Shown here one piece after another: positions 43,490 through 54,670 of a stretch of 64,000 nt of DNA. The notes beneath the pieces are model-generated. The model did not search any database. It had not been told where the DNA came from and was given only the letters and a program-made list of their open reading frames with translations. How positions within the stretch are numbered: position 1 is the first letter of the stretch; the number at the start of each line of letters is the position of its first letter. A program made the position numbers and the translations under genes. The stretch is taken from contig CM057843.1 of NCBI GenBank assembly GCA_030068075.1, forward strand, positions 37,171,332-37,235,331. The letters are read 5' to 3'. Source of the DNA: Paguma larvata. Taxonomy: Eukaryota > Chordata > Mammalia > Carnivora > Viverridae.

Positions 43490-43710
43490 AATTAGACACT
43501 GTTTTAAGGGCCTCAGGCTTTGCATCTAGTAATAATTATAATTAAATTTAAATGTAAGTATAATTAAATGATTATAATAAATAAGTTAATCTTCACTGCA
43601 CAACAACCCTACGAGGTAAGTATGCCACTATTATCTTCATTTCATAGATGAAGAATCTAAGGGTGAACTAGGTTAAGGGACAGAGCCAGGAGAAAATCTG
43701 CTATCTGCTC
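43490..43710 (-). repeat. MIR fragment
   Basis: CACTGTTTTAAGGGCCTCAG, CACAACAACCCTACGAGGTA, CATTTCATAGATGAAGAATC and GACAGAGCCAGGAG are the MIR antisense order. Confidence 0.85.
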
Positions 43711-44859
43711 CAGATCTCTGCTTTTAACCACAGTGATATATGTGTTACTTTTGGATACACTTGAAACAATGCCATACTGGGAGGAAGTTTTCCAGACTCT
43801 GCAGGAAGAAGAGAGAGACTGGCAATTCCATAAGGGACGTCATCTGGAGATTCCCAAATCCCCAAAGCTGCTGAGGTCTGTGAATTACATATTCCCCAGC
43901 CCCCCTGCAGACTGCCTGCATCAGAATTTCTGGACAGAAGCAACAAAACTCATCAAGTCACAGTTCTTCAAACGATTCTAATGCAGCTGATCCGGCCATC
44001 CACCTTGAGGAGCCTTAGGTCTAACTCCCTCCGGTTTACAGGTCAGGAGACTTGGCAGCTGGTTTAGCTCCTTACAGAACAGGGGTGACCTGGGAAGGAT
44101 CTGGTGTGGGCAGAGCTATGGTGACCAAGGTGCAGGTTCCTCTTAGGCAACTCCTGTCTCAGGTGATTTTCTGGTGGGCAGGTGTCAGCTGGGTTTTCTC
44201 TGCACTGGTGGGAAACCCTGAGACATTCAGGCTCCTCTGTAAGCTGGACACACACAGGGAACACAAGTTTCAGAAAAGCTCAGACTGAACATAGAATAGC
44301 AATGGGGCAGGTGAACTAGATTCATACAGGATGTCATATGAAATGACTCGAGCCATGTTCCTCACCCAAGGACATTTACATGAGGTCCCCAGGGCACCCC
44401 CGCACCCCACAGACTGAAATGGACCTTGGGTTGGAAGCCCATGGCAGAAAATTTAGCGTAACATTTATTCTGTGTGTGGAGCTATATATACCTTTTAATT
44501 GTCCTTTTAATTCTTCATCTTTGTATGGGAGTAGTTGCTTAGTTTGACCACAAGGTGACGCTAACGGGCTTGGTGGACCATAGTTGGGGAGGGTTAGACG
44601 TTGAGGTCTTTCAAAAGCAAAACTCAGGATTGCTCCCTCTTAACGATCAAATCTTACATTTCTTTTCCCTACTCTGCACTTTCCAATGTTGGGAAAATGA
44701 CATGATAAATTGTCATTTTGATATATTAACCTTGGACACTTTTTTTAAACACGGTTGCGTCTATATGGTAGTATAATTGTTCAATCATTTTTAAACTTGA
44801 TATAATATTTTTCTGTGTTACTACAAGTCCTTCATAAACACGTTTATTGCCGCACATTA
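43711..44859. other. Unique intergenic sequence
   Basis: About 1.15 kb. The 82-codon frame at 43733-43981 is not recognisable as a protein. Confidence 0.5.
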
Positions 44860-45050
44860 TACAGCGACCATATATTAAGGGCTCACTTGGAACCAGGCAA
44901 CCATTTGGTGAACGTTCTATGTGCATTTTTACGGAATCCTCACGGCAATAGCGGCTACCCTCTTAGGTGGATACTTTTTACCCATATTTTATCTGCGAGT
45001 AGAAAGACGCTTTGAGAAGACTTGGTAGTAATTGCCTTTCTCTAATCACA
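44860..45050 (-). repeat. MIR fragment
   Basis: CATATATTAAGGGCTCACTTGG, TACGGAATCCTCACGGCAAT and ATATTTTATCTGCGAGTAGA follow MIR antisense. Confidence 0.7.
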
Positions 45051-45070
45051 GTGCTGTTTCATTGGCTTTT

Positions 45071-45276
45071 TTTTTTAAACGTTTATTTCTGAGAGACATA
45101 GAGACAGAGTGTGAGCAGGGGAAGGGTAGAGAGAGACGGAGACACAGAATCTGAAGCAGGCTCCAGGCTCTGATGAGCTGTCAGCACAGAGCCCAACATG
45201 GGGCTCAAACCCACAGACTGTGAGATCTGACCTGAGCTGAAGTCAGCAGCTTAACCGACTGAGCCACCCAGGCACC
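45071..45276 (-). mobile_element. SINEC, full-length
   Basis: Perfect 18-bp TSD GCTGTTTCATTGGCTTTT at 45053-45070 and 45277-45294 encloses a complete reverse copy. Confidence 0.96.
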
Positions 45277-45598
45277 GCTGTTTCATTGGCTTTTACCATC
45301 ACTGACTTAACCATTCACCTAGTATGTCTATTTCATTTATTGCCAAATTTCATTATTTTAGATAAAGCCTCAGAAAATATATTTATGCATAAAGCTTTTT
45401 CTGGATTCAAGAAATACTGCTGGAAGCAAACTTATCACAACTAAACATTTGTAAGGCTCTTGATAAGTGCACAGCACCAAATATGAGACAATTTTCAGGA
45501 AAATTTTCAGGATATTTTATGATATTAAAAAATTATTGTTCATTTTTCTAGGCATGCTAATGGTATCATGGTTACGTGTTTTTAAAGAGCCTTGCCTA

Positions 45599-45708
45599 GG
45601 GTGCCTCGCTGGCTCAGTCAGCGGAGCGTGCAACTGTCGATCTCAGGGTTGTGAGTTCCAGCTGCATGTTGGGTGTAAAGATTACTTAAATAAAACCTTT
45701 AAAAAATA
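45599..45708 (+). mobile_element. Short-type SINEC
   Basis: GGGTGCCTCGCTGGCTCAG to GTAAAGATTACTTAAATAAAA, lacking the CT-rich module. TSD TTAAAGAGCCTTGCCTA / TTAAAGAGCCTTTCCTA at 45582-45598 and 45709-45725, one mismatch. Confidence 0.94.
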
Positions 45709-45796
45709 TTAAAGAGCCTTTCCTAGAGATGCATAATGAAATATTTACAAGTGAAATAATATTATCTAGAATTTAATAAAAAATAATCCAGTTGAG

Positions 45797-45998
45797 GGTC
45801 GCCTGGGTGGCTCAGTCAGTTAAGTGTCCGACTTTGGCTCAGGTCACGATCTCACCGTTCATAAGTTTGAGCCCCATGTCGGGCTCTGTGCTGACAGCTC
45901 AGAGCCTGGAGCCTGCTTTGGATTCTCTGTCTCCCTCTCTCTGGCCCTCCCCTCCTCACACTCTGTCTCTCTCAAAAATAAATAAACATTAAAAAAAA
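45797..45998 (+). mobile_element. SINEC, full-length
   Basis: Perfect 12-bp TSD AATCCAGTTGAG at 45785-45796 and 45999-46010; near-consensus body. Confidence 0.96.
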
Positions 45999-46010
45999 AA
46001 TCCAGTTGAG

Positions 46011-46557
46011 GAGGAGTGGATGATTAATAAAAACAAAAAATTAAGTGTGTGCTGATCACTGATAAAACTCCCTTATGGGTACACAGGTGTTGAATATGCT
46101 ATTCTCTCTACTTTTGTATATGTTTGAAATTTTCTATGATGAACAGTTTAAAATACAGGTATAAAAAAATCTTGTGATCTGTAAGAGAAGCCAGACCCGT
46201 AATTCCTATTCTGCCTAATTTAATGAGAAAGGCAGGAAACTTGGGGTACCTTTGCAGACTAGCCTTGCTCATCTCTCTCTCCCCATCAAATCAGAGTTAA
46301 GGTCTCTCTAAAATCAAACCATATCAATCAACTTCATTTTGCTAAGACATTTATTTTGAATAGGATCATAGGGTTGGAAAGAATCTTTGGTTATATGGTC
46401 CTCGTTCTTTTAACCTACTGAGAATCCTCTTCCGAATTATAATCAGTGCTCTATGACAGTTTCATACAGACATTTTCCAACCATAGTTTGGTGCAGGCTT
46501 TAAGTTTCTGGAACCGTCTAGTGTTTCCAATGTTTCTCTTCATAGTGGGGAATCTCA
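46011..46557. other. Mostly unrecognised intergenic sequence
   Basis: A stretch near 46080-46170 (TTGTATATGTTTGAAATTTTC) recalls a LINE 3' end, too weak to name. Confidence 0.4.
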
Positions 46558-46572
46558 TCTATCATTTTATTT

Positions 46573-46768
46573 TGTTTTTTAATTTTTTTTTTTTTTTGAG
46601 AGACGGGGGAGGGAGGATGGGCAGTAAGAGGGGAAGGGATGACAGATTCCAACCGGGCTCCATGCTGACAGTGGAGAGCCCAATGCGGGGTTCAAACTCA
46701 TGAACCTTGAGATCATGACCTGAGCCAAAGTCAGACACTCAACTGATTGAGCCACCCAGGTGCCCCTC
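46573..46768 (-). mobile_element. SINEC, reverse
   Basis: Head complement GAGCCACCCAGGTGCCCC; TSD CTATCATTTTA near 46559 and at 46771-46781. Confidence 0.92.
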
Positions 46769-46789
46769 GCCTATCATTTTAAATTTAAA

Positions 46790-47119
46790 AAGGAAAATGT
46801 TTTGTGTGCTCTGGACATGGTGAGCATTGAGCATTTGGAGACTCCCCAGGAGAGGTCACGGCATCAAAATGAAAGAGAGTCGTTGTACCCTTTGTCACTT
46901 TGCATACACGCCCCTCCATGGCCTTACTCTCATCTCTCTTCCTCCTGGGCTGACTCCTTGTATCCACCCACCCACATTCTTTCCCCAGGATACCTGGTCA
47001 ACTCTGCCAGCACGAGCCTGTCACCAGCACTTGCTCAGTGCGGCTGGTCCCCTGTGGGGAGACCTGAAAGAGGAAGCTGAGGAAAGGCTGCAAATCCCCC
47101 TCTATAGGTTTTGGTTTTT
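46790..47119. other. Unique intergenic sequence
   Basis: Nothing recognised. Confidence 0.5.
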
Positions 47120-47575
47120 CAGTCTTCAAGAGTCCTGACATGTGAAGTCTAAAATACAAAAACAGAACTCGTGGATGCAGAGAACGTATTGATGGTTGCC
47201 AGAGGCAGGGGTTCGGGGTGGTGAAATGGGTGAAGGGGTCAAAAGGCACAAACTTCCACTTATAAAATAAATGTGTCCTAAAAATAAATAAAAAATAAAA
47301 ATACAATAAACAAGTCTTGGGGATATAATGTAGAGCATAGTGACTATGTTACTAACACACTATTGTATGTTGGAAAGTTGCTGAGAGAGTAGATCTGAAA
47401 AGTTCCCACCACAAGAAAAAAAATTTTTTTTGTAGCTAGGTGTGGTGTTGGATGTTAATTAGACTTACTATGGTGGTCATTTTGCAGTAGATATATAAAT
47501 CAAAGCATTACGGTGCACACCTGAAATTAATATAATGCTATGTGTCAATTACATCTCAATTAAGAAAAGCAAGAA
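47120..47575 (+). mobile_element. L1 LINE 3' UTR fragment
   Basis: GATGGTTGCCAGAGGCAGGG, GGTGAAATGGGTGAAGGGG, TCTTGGGGATATAATGTAGAG, GCACACCTGAAATTAATATAA and GTGTCAATTACATCTCAATTA are the sense L1 3' end. Confidence 0.92.
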
Positions 47576-48586
47576 AAAGAGAACAAAGTAGGTATTTAGT
47601 AAATATAGACTGCCTTCAGCTTTTACTATGAGTAATTCTAAATAAAAATTTATTAATATTTGATATTTAATCTTCGATATTCTGGGGGAAAGAGAGTCAT
47701 TAAGGCAAAACAAAAGTTAGAATGCCCTTCACTCTTTTTCTCCCTGACTTGGTCACAGAAACAGGAGTTTCTATCTATCCTTCTATATTCCATGTGATTT
47801 AGGAACTAAAGTCTTTTAAGGGGGAACAGTTCACTGTCTCAAACAAACTCCGCTCCTGAAGGTTTTTATTAGGTTCAGTGGATGTTGCATATAAAATTGT
47901 TGGAGTCACTACCCTCCTCCCGCCATATATAGGAAGAATTTTCCCCAGGCCTTGGAAACTCCATCCTATGGGTTCAGAATTTGCACCTCTTTTTCTCACG
48001 GGCCTGCTTTGTTCCCTCGACGGGACTTGTCGGTTTGTAGCTTCTGAGGCAGAGAAAGAAATGATGTCTGTCATACCACCGGGCAGCGGGAACAAAACTC
48101 TGGCTCGTGCCAGCAGCTTCTAGCCTAAAAATATCTCAATTATGGGAACTTTGCTTGTCTTTTCCTTTTGGTAGGCAAGGCTGGAGGTAGACGGGACCCT
48201 TCTAAGCTCTAGGCGGATAGAACACGTGTGTATAAGAGTCAAGGTGAGGAGAAGAGAGGTGTTTCCCTGGCCCAGCAGGCCCAGAGAGGTCCCGTCCTAT
48301 GAAGGCCTGATCCTGCAGAGGGGGAGAGAAACAAGATCCGACCCCGCCGTCCTGAGCTCACCGTCGGGGGCCTGAGATGCCATTAGTGACTTGAATCACT
48401 CTTTCGGTGAGTATCACAGACGAGATACCCGGCAGCAGGAGACCTACCCCTCTCCGATGTACAACCAGGGCCAGAGGAAACAGGTCGCCACGGTGACAGG
48501 ACTCAATTCACTTTTCGAAAAGGAAAATTCTAGCAAAAGTGAAGAGGTCTGAGAAGAAAGAGGTAAATATTGATGAAAAGGGTTGA
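47576..48586. other. Unique or unrecognised sequence
   Basis: On the minus strand a TATATA near 47934-47941 and AATAAA near 47864-47869 hint at an LTR-like promoter and poly-A pair, but no family is recognised. Confidence 0.4.
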
Positions 48587-48600
48587 AAAAAGATGGGATT

Positions 48601-48809
48601 TTTTTTTTAATGTTTATTTTTGAGAGAGAGAGAGAGACAGAGCATGAGCAGGGGAGGGTCAGAGAGAGAGGGAGACACGGAACGTGAAGCAGGCTTCAGG
48701 CTCTGAGCTGTCAGCACAGAGCCCGATGTGGGGCTCAAACCCACGAGCAGTGAGATCATGACCTGAGCCGAAGTCGAACGCTTAACTGACTGAGCCACCC
48801 AGGCGCCCC
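48601..48809 (-). mobile_element. SINEC, left arm of a head-to-head pair
   Basis: Near-consensus reverse copy. Perfect 14-bp TSD AAAAAGATGGGATT at 48587-48600 and 48810-48823. Confidence 0.96.
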
Positions 48810-48826
48810 AAAAAGATGGGATTTGA

Positions 48827-49031
48827 TGGGCGCCTGGGTGGCTCAGTCGGTTAAGCGTCCGACATCGGATCAGGTCATGATCACACGGTTTGTGGGTTTG
48901 AGCCCTGCATCAGGCTCCGTGCTGACAGCTCAGAGCCTGGAGCCTGTTTCGGATTCTGTGTCTCCTCTCTCTCTCAGCCCCTTCACCACTCTCTCTCTGT
49001 CTCTCAAAAACGAATAAACATTAAAAAAAAA
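48827..49031 (+). mobile_element. SINEC, right arm of a head-to-head pair
   Basis: Starts GGGCGCCTGGGTGGCTCAG only about 18 nt after the reverse copy ends. TGGGATTTGAT (48816-48826) / TGGAATTTCAT downstream near 49045 is a likely imperfect TSD. Confidence 0.95.
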
Positions 49032-49055
49032 TTTTTTTTTAAGTTGGAATTTCAT

Positions 49056-49689
49056 ATTGATTGATCTCCAGAAAGGGAGAAAAAGGCAAGGAGGTTTCAA
49101 GTTGTTCCCTGGGCACTCTGTCAGCATAAACACTAACCAGAATTATAGCAGATACGTGACTTCTATAGCCAGGTGCTTGGAAAGGTCACTGAGCCACAAC
49201 CATACAATCACAGCTACATGGGAGCCTTGAGTGATGCCAACAAGGCCCAGACTGTCACATCCTTTAGTGCCACGGAAGCGGGTCACCTCCCTGGATGGGT
49301 CCCCGTCGTGACACCTCCTCCCTGGCACTCCACCCACAGACCAGATCCTTGCAGAGGAGAGCTAACTCTTCTTATCAGGCATTTTAATCTTTGGCATCCA
49401 ACTTTTCTCTTTTGCCCAAACACCATTAGAACTGCAATAACGGAAATTAAGGAAGGGGGCGGGGGGAGAAACACCAGCAATCCTACCACACTCCCGTATC
49501 AACGTGGTGCATTCTCCATCCCCAGCCCCTGTGTCCCAGATGAAGAGAACGGGCCTGTGGGGACACCGTTTGGTGCTCGCGGCAGACATCCCAGGGCCTG
49601 CCCTGGCCAACGCCCCGCGCTTACATTTCCTGGCACCGATGGACAGGAAACAGACCACCGGAAATGTATGACCTGACCTGGGTGGGAAA
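49056..49689. other. Unique intergenic sequence
   Basis: Nothing recognised. Confidence 0.5.
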
Positions 49690-50735
49690 GCTTGCTGTTG
49701 CCATCCCACTGCGGCTGAGGGGATGCAAGAAACTAGACTAGAAATTTGGATAAGATGAGAGGTAGCCAGTAGAGGTTTGGGAAAGGACTCAGTACGTGTC
49801 AAGAAAGACAGAGAAGCGGCCTGAGATTTGGCAGAGTTCAGATACCAAGGATTTGACAAGAGTCGCTCCGGGGGGAGCAGTGGAGGCAGAAGCCCCTTAG
49901 CAGCAGGTTAAAGAGGATGATAGGAGAGGAAGAGAACTGTTTTCGAGAAAGGGTGGCAGAGAATGGGGCAGCCTGGAAGAGTCTTGGGGCGGCAAGAAGG
50001 GGGTTTTCGGGAGAGAGATACCAGGGCGTGCTTGTGTGTTGGCAGGAAGGGTCCAGTTGAGAGAAAGATGCCGATGATGCAGGAGAAAGAGGGGGGAGGA
50101 CTCGATCAGCAGGCTCCCAGGAAGCCAGTGAGGTTAGGCCTCGGAAGGACTGAGGACAGAAAACAGAGGGCACGCACGAAGATGCCGCAGGGAGACTTGG
50201 TGCGGAGAAGACACTTGGTGTCCTCCTGGGTTAGTAGGTCCAGGGGAGGAGGAGATGGGGTTAGCAGCTAAGAGCAGGGAGGCAGGCTTTGGGCAAAGGT
50301 AGGGAGAGCGGTCAGCGCTGTCCCAGAGAGCAGGGGAGTGGACCCCACTGGCAAAATGCAGCCTAGCTGGCCGGGCCGAATGCCCCTGTGAGGCCCTCGA
50401 TGAGGAAGCACTGAGTGAGGGTGAAAGCAGACAGCTCAGGTGAGCCCTGATGGTGGAGAAGGAGAGAGGCAGACACGTTTGAGAGTTCAGATGTGTCCGA
50501 ACCAAGACTTGCCCGTGGACTGGATGTGACCAGGAGAGAGTGAAATTAAGAATAACTCATCGTTCTTGACTCGAGCCAGTGAGTGGGGGCGGGGGGGAGG
50601 GGAGGGCATGGACTAAGATGGGGCGGCAGAGACCAAGAGCTCCCTTTGAGGACTTTTAACGTGAAACAACCATCAGGCATCCACGGAGACAGCAGGCAGT
50701 TGGGTAAGGCTGGAGCCTACGGGGGAGGTTTTCTC
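49690..50735 (-). repeat. L2 LINE internal fragment
   Basis: The purine-rich stretch ends in AATTAAGAATAACTCATCG, TTCTTGACTCGAGCCAGTGAG, ACGTGAAACAACCATCAGGCA, then GGAGACAGCAGGCAGTTGG, as in L2 antisense (CAAGAATGATGCTCAAGG...GACATCCAAGTGGAGATGTC...GGCAGTTGGAT). The left 600 bp is less certain. Confidence 0.55.
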
Positions 50736-50839
50736 TCTGCTCTGCTCTCCAGTGTATGAGAAGTATGGCGTGAGCTGGGCCTGAGCATGTGGCTTCACCA
50801 TCCTGACTTGCACAAAGAGGAAGAAGGTCTCCGGCATTA

Positions 50840-50950
50840 GACTGCAGGCTCCTTGCAGGCCGGGCCTGTGTTTTGTTCACTGACATGTCTCTAGCCCTAG
50901 CACCTAGAAGGCAGTAGGTTTCAATGACCATTTTCTTGATAGATGAATAA
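50840..50950 (+). repeat. L2 LINE 3' end
   Basis: AGACTGCAGGCTCCTTGCAGG, GCCTGTGTTTTGTTCACTG, GTCTCTAGCCCTAGCACCTA and TCTTGATAGATGAATAA are the sense L2 3' end. Confidence 0.9.
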
Positions 50951-51325
50951 CATCATGCCCTACCCACCCACCCCCCCACACACACACCCTCCAGAAACTG
51001 GGTGACTTTGTAAAACCTGGAACAGATACTTTCGTAGCTTAATGAGAGAGGCCTTGCTAATTACATGATGATGACGATGAGTTGGGGATGACTTATAGTC
51101 AGGAAGGGCCAACTGCTCTTCTGAATAATCACTTAAATGGGTCACACCATGATTGCTCAGAGCGCCATGAGAGGTAAGGGAGCTGGATGTAGGAGGGTGG
51201 GGTGGGTGATCAGAAAATGGGAGGAAGGAAATTCCAATTCCACCAGTAAGCTGGGTTTGCGTTGTGACTTCGGGCTAACTACTTGACTTCTCCCACCCTT
51301 TGGATTTTTTTTTGGGGGGGGGGAG
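50951..51325. other. Unique intergenic sequence
   Basis: A (CCCA/CA)-rich stretch lies at 50962-50990. Nothing else is recognised. Confidence 0.5.
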
Positions 51326-51329
51326 TTGG

Positions 51330-51556
51330 TTTTTTTTTTTAATTTATTTATTTACTTTGAGAGAGAGAGAGAGAAAGAGAAAGAGAGAGAGAACAGGCAG
51401 GAGAGGGGCAAAGAGGGAGACAGAGAGAATCCCAAGCAGGCTCCATGCTATTAGCACAGAGCTTGATGTGGGGCTCAGTCTCAGGAACAAGGAGATCATG
51501 ACGTGAACTGAAATCAAGAGTCAGATGCCTACCCAACTGAGCCACCCAGTCACCCC
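51330..51556 (-). mobile_element. SINEC, reverse
   Basis: T-run, (GA)n and head complement GAGCCACCCAGTCACCCC. A G-run of about 11 just left of the tail may mark the integration site. Confidence 0.92.
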
Positions 51557-52280
51557 AGTTTTTTTTAATGGAAGTGATAGAGATCTACCACCCCAAATGG
51601 CCATGGGCACCGCTGATAAAATTGTGGCACCTCTGTGGCAAACAAGGGGACCTAATAAACCAAGCTGAGCACTAGGTCTCGGAAACAGAGACTTTGTCTC
51701 TCTACTCTAGGAAGCTGAGCCGGGGCTCTGGATACTATGAAAGATGCCAGTTGTTTTCTAGCCAAAGGACAACTGCAAGACTTGGCCTTGAGGAAGACAG
51801 ATGGAAAACATAGTCTGGGATTGTTCTTTCCCCGTGGGTCCCAGGGACCTGCTGGGAGCATTTCCTGTTTCCTCTGGTTGAATTGAGCAGGTGCTACCTG
51901 TAGGGTGGAGGCTCTGCTCTCTTTCTCTGCTCTCTTTCTGCCAAGTTACGCAGGCCCATGACTGAAATCCTCAGGATAGCTTCATGAGGACCAGGTGCCT
52001 GGGGTGCGTGTGTGCCACAGAAAGAAAGAGGAAGGAACTGGCTTGGGGGTGAATAACAGAGATACCACACACTGGAGTCCTCCTACAATAGTCACCTGGC
52101 CACGTGGCAGGCAGCCCAGTAAGCAGCCATAAAACAATAGAGAGATGGAAACACGCAGAATGGAAGGCATGGAATGGCCTAACCTCTGTGATTTTATAGA
52201 AGAGGAAACTCAAGCCCCACAAAAGTCATCCATTTATTCACCAGACATTTCTCAAGAGCCAATTACATGCCAAGTACTGG
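51557..52280. other. Unique intergenic sequence
   Basis: An L2-like antisense bit (CCATTTATTCACCAGACATTTC, near 52230) is the only repeat hint. Confidence 0.5.
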
Positions 52281-52282
52281 GT

Positions 52283-52712
52283 CAGTGTTTTGGTTAAAAA
52301 TTGCTGCCCAACACATCACCCCAAAACTCAGAGGCTTCAAACAACAGCCGTTTTATTATTTCTCACGTATCTGTGGGTCAGCCGAGCTCAGCCGTGTGGT
52401 TCTTCTGCTCCATATGGCGATGGCTGAGGGTCCAGTGATTTGGGGCAAGACTCAGCTAGACTCTTCAAGATGGCTCACTCACAGAGATGGCAGTTGGTGC
52501 CAACTGTTGGCTGGGAGACTACCTGGGTCTTTCACCTGCCATGTCTCAGTTCTCTTCTGTATGGCTTCTCCATGTGACTTGGGCTTCTCAAAGCATGGTG
52601 ACTGATTTCCAAAGGCTAGAAAGTGGAAGCTGTCAGTCCCATGAATGCCCAGGCTCAGAAGTTCCAGAATGCTACTTCTGCTGCTTTCTATTGGTTAAAG
52701 TCAGTCATAGGG
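52283..52712 (-). repeat. MaLR (MLT1-like) LTR
   Basis: TTAAAAATTGCTGCCCAACA, CACCCCAAAACTCAGAGGCTT, CAACAGCCGTTTTATTATTTC and CTGTGGGTCAGCCGAGCTC are the complement of the LTR 3' part. Confidence 0.7.
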
Positions 52713-52713
52713 T

Positions 52714-53255
52714 GTATTAGTTAGTTACCTACTGCCGCATAACAAATAATTCTAAAACTTAGTGGTTTCAAATGATGGTAAATATTTATCTCTCATGGCT
52801 TCTGTGGGTTAGTCAGGAAATATGGAGCAGTTTTTCTGGGCAGTTCTGACTTGGGGTGTCTCATGAGATTGTAGTCAAAATGTCAGCTGGAGTTGAGTTC
52901 ATGTGAAGTCTTGATTGGGACTGGATGATCCATTTCCAAGATGGTTCACTCATAAAGTTGGCAAATTTGTGCTTACTTTTGGCAAGAGGACTCTCTTCTT
53001 CTGCACATGGGCCTCTCTACAGCCTGTGTGAGTGTCCTTGTGACATGGTGGCTGGCTTCCCCAGAGCGAGTGATCCAAGAGACCAAGTCAGGCCTTTTTA
53101 CAAGCTAGCTTCAAAGTCAGACTTCATCACCTCTGCCATACATTTTTGTCACACAGACCAGCCCTGATTTGCAGGAGAAGACCATGAAAGGGCACAAACG
53201 ACCGGGAAGTGAGGATCCTGGAAACATCCTGGAGGCTGGCTACCACACAAGGCTA
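52714..53255 (-). repeat. MaLR (MLT1-like) LTR, second copy
   Basis: GTGTATTAGTTAGTTACCTAC, TGCCGCATAACAAATAATTC, AAAACTTAGTGGTTTCAAATG and TTCTGTGGGTTAGTCAGG begin a second LTR; GGCTACCACACA near 53239 is its far end. It is adjacent and parallel to the previous one. Confidence 0.75.
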
Positions 53256-53454
53256 ACCCAAGATTCCAATGGGTGGAGAAAAAGACTCTACTTCTGGGTG
53301 GGGGGAATGACCAAGACTTTGTGACCATCTTTATGCATCAGAGCCCAGCCCTAGGGATTTAGGAGAGGACCAGACAGAAGAGCTTTGTGCTCACAGAGCT
53401 TACAGACTAGATCACAGACTAGGTCCTACAGTCCAGGACCACACAGAAAACTAG

Positions 53455-53600
53455 TGTCACAGAATGGATGTGTCTGTCATTTTCCTTATATAGATGGCAA
53501 GCCTGAGGCTGAGAAAAAGCCCATAAAACACCCAAAGTCATATAGCGAGTAAGTGGCAGAGCTGAGATTAATACTCAGACCCTTCTGACCCCAAGCCAAG
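53455..53600 (-). repeat. MIR fragment
   Basis: CAAAGTCATATAGCGAGTAAG, TGGCAGAGCTGAGATTAATAC and TCAGACCCTTCTGACC are the MIR antisense core. Confidence 0.88.
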
Positions 53601-53634
53601 CCCTCCTTCCCCTTATGTTACAATGTTACATTTC

Positions 53635-53835
53635 CAATAGGCAATACCACATCGTATATAGTGTAAAATAACAGCTATGTAAACCAAACTATGCTTTTAA
53701 AAAGAACAGTAGGAAATACAGATACAATGTCGACAGTTATTAATAAGTGGTAAGAAGATGAGTTGGTTTTTTGTCCTTCTTTGTTTAATGCTCTAAATTG
53801 AGCTCCTATCACTTTCATAATAAAAAAAAAAACCC
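53635..53835 (+). mobile_element. LINE 3'-end fragment with A-tail
   Basis: Sequence through TAATAAGTGGTAAGAAGATG to TCACTTTCATAATAAAAAAA resembles an old L1 3' end. The family is uncertain. Confidence 0.45.
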
Positions 53836-53891
53836 CAAACCATTTCCTGCTGTGGTGGATCACACAGGCCTGGGAGAAGAGAGGAGTACTG

Positions 53892-53932
53892 GCGGGGGGG
53901 GGGGGGGGTGGGGGTGGTGGGGGGTGGTGAAG
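53892..53932. repeat. G-run / G-rich tract
   Basis: About 18 consecutive G, then GGGGGTGG units. Potential G-quadruplex and likely unstable. Confidence 0.9.
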
Positions 53933-54474
53933 GGAACTGAGGGGACGATGAGAGGGGAGCCCTCCACCTGCAGATCTGGGTTCCTCCTCTGTTCTGTGGC
54001 ATTCATTGTGCTTCCTGTATATGGTTCATCTGAAAGGTACATGGCTTAATTAACACACCTGTGTCGACAAAGTTGCCCCTCTCCACCGAGGGGTGGGAGG
54101 AAAAACCTCCTCCTGAAAAAGAGCTGTGCTTCCCACTCTCCAGGCTCAGGCGGAACAAGGGCAACCAGGGGACTGACATTTCTCCTTCTCGATGTGATGT
54201 ATCTCTAATGCTGTTTTCTGGTCCAAGATCAAGATGGCTTCCTCTCAAATATGAGTTTACATACTGAAACGGTATTTGATATTGATGCTTTCCCGGAAAC
54301 TCCAAGATAGGTAGTCACTGTAAGTAAAACTGGTTGTTTAAAGTATTAGAAGTACTTTTATGTCTCCTGCAACCATGTTACATCTTCTTTCACTGATATT
54401 TTTGAGGCTTAAGCACATCTCTCCATTGTCCTCTTCCATGGCCCGAGTGTATTTTCCCAAGAGTGAAAAACAAC
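53933..54474. other. Unique intergenic sequence
   Basis: Nothing recognised. Confidence 0.5.
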
Positions 54475-54670
54475 AGCTTCCATTCATTGAGAACCTATTA
54501 TATAAAGCTGCTATATTAAGTATTTATACATACATTTAACCTTTACAATAACATATGATGTGGGCATCTTCAATTTATAGATGAGAAAACAACGGCTCAA
54601 GGGAGTTCAATATCTTCTCCAAGGTCACATGGCTCAGAAATGACAAAGGCAAAACCTTGAACTCAGGTCC
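54475..54670 (-). repeat. MIR fragment
   Basis: TCATTGAGAACCTATTATATA, AATTTATAGATGAGAAAACAA and TCTCCAAGGTCACATGGCTC match the MIR antisense order. Confidence 0.88.
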
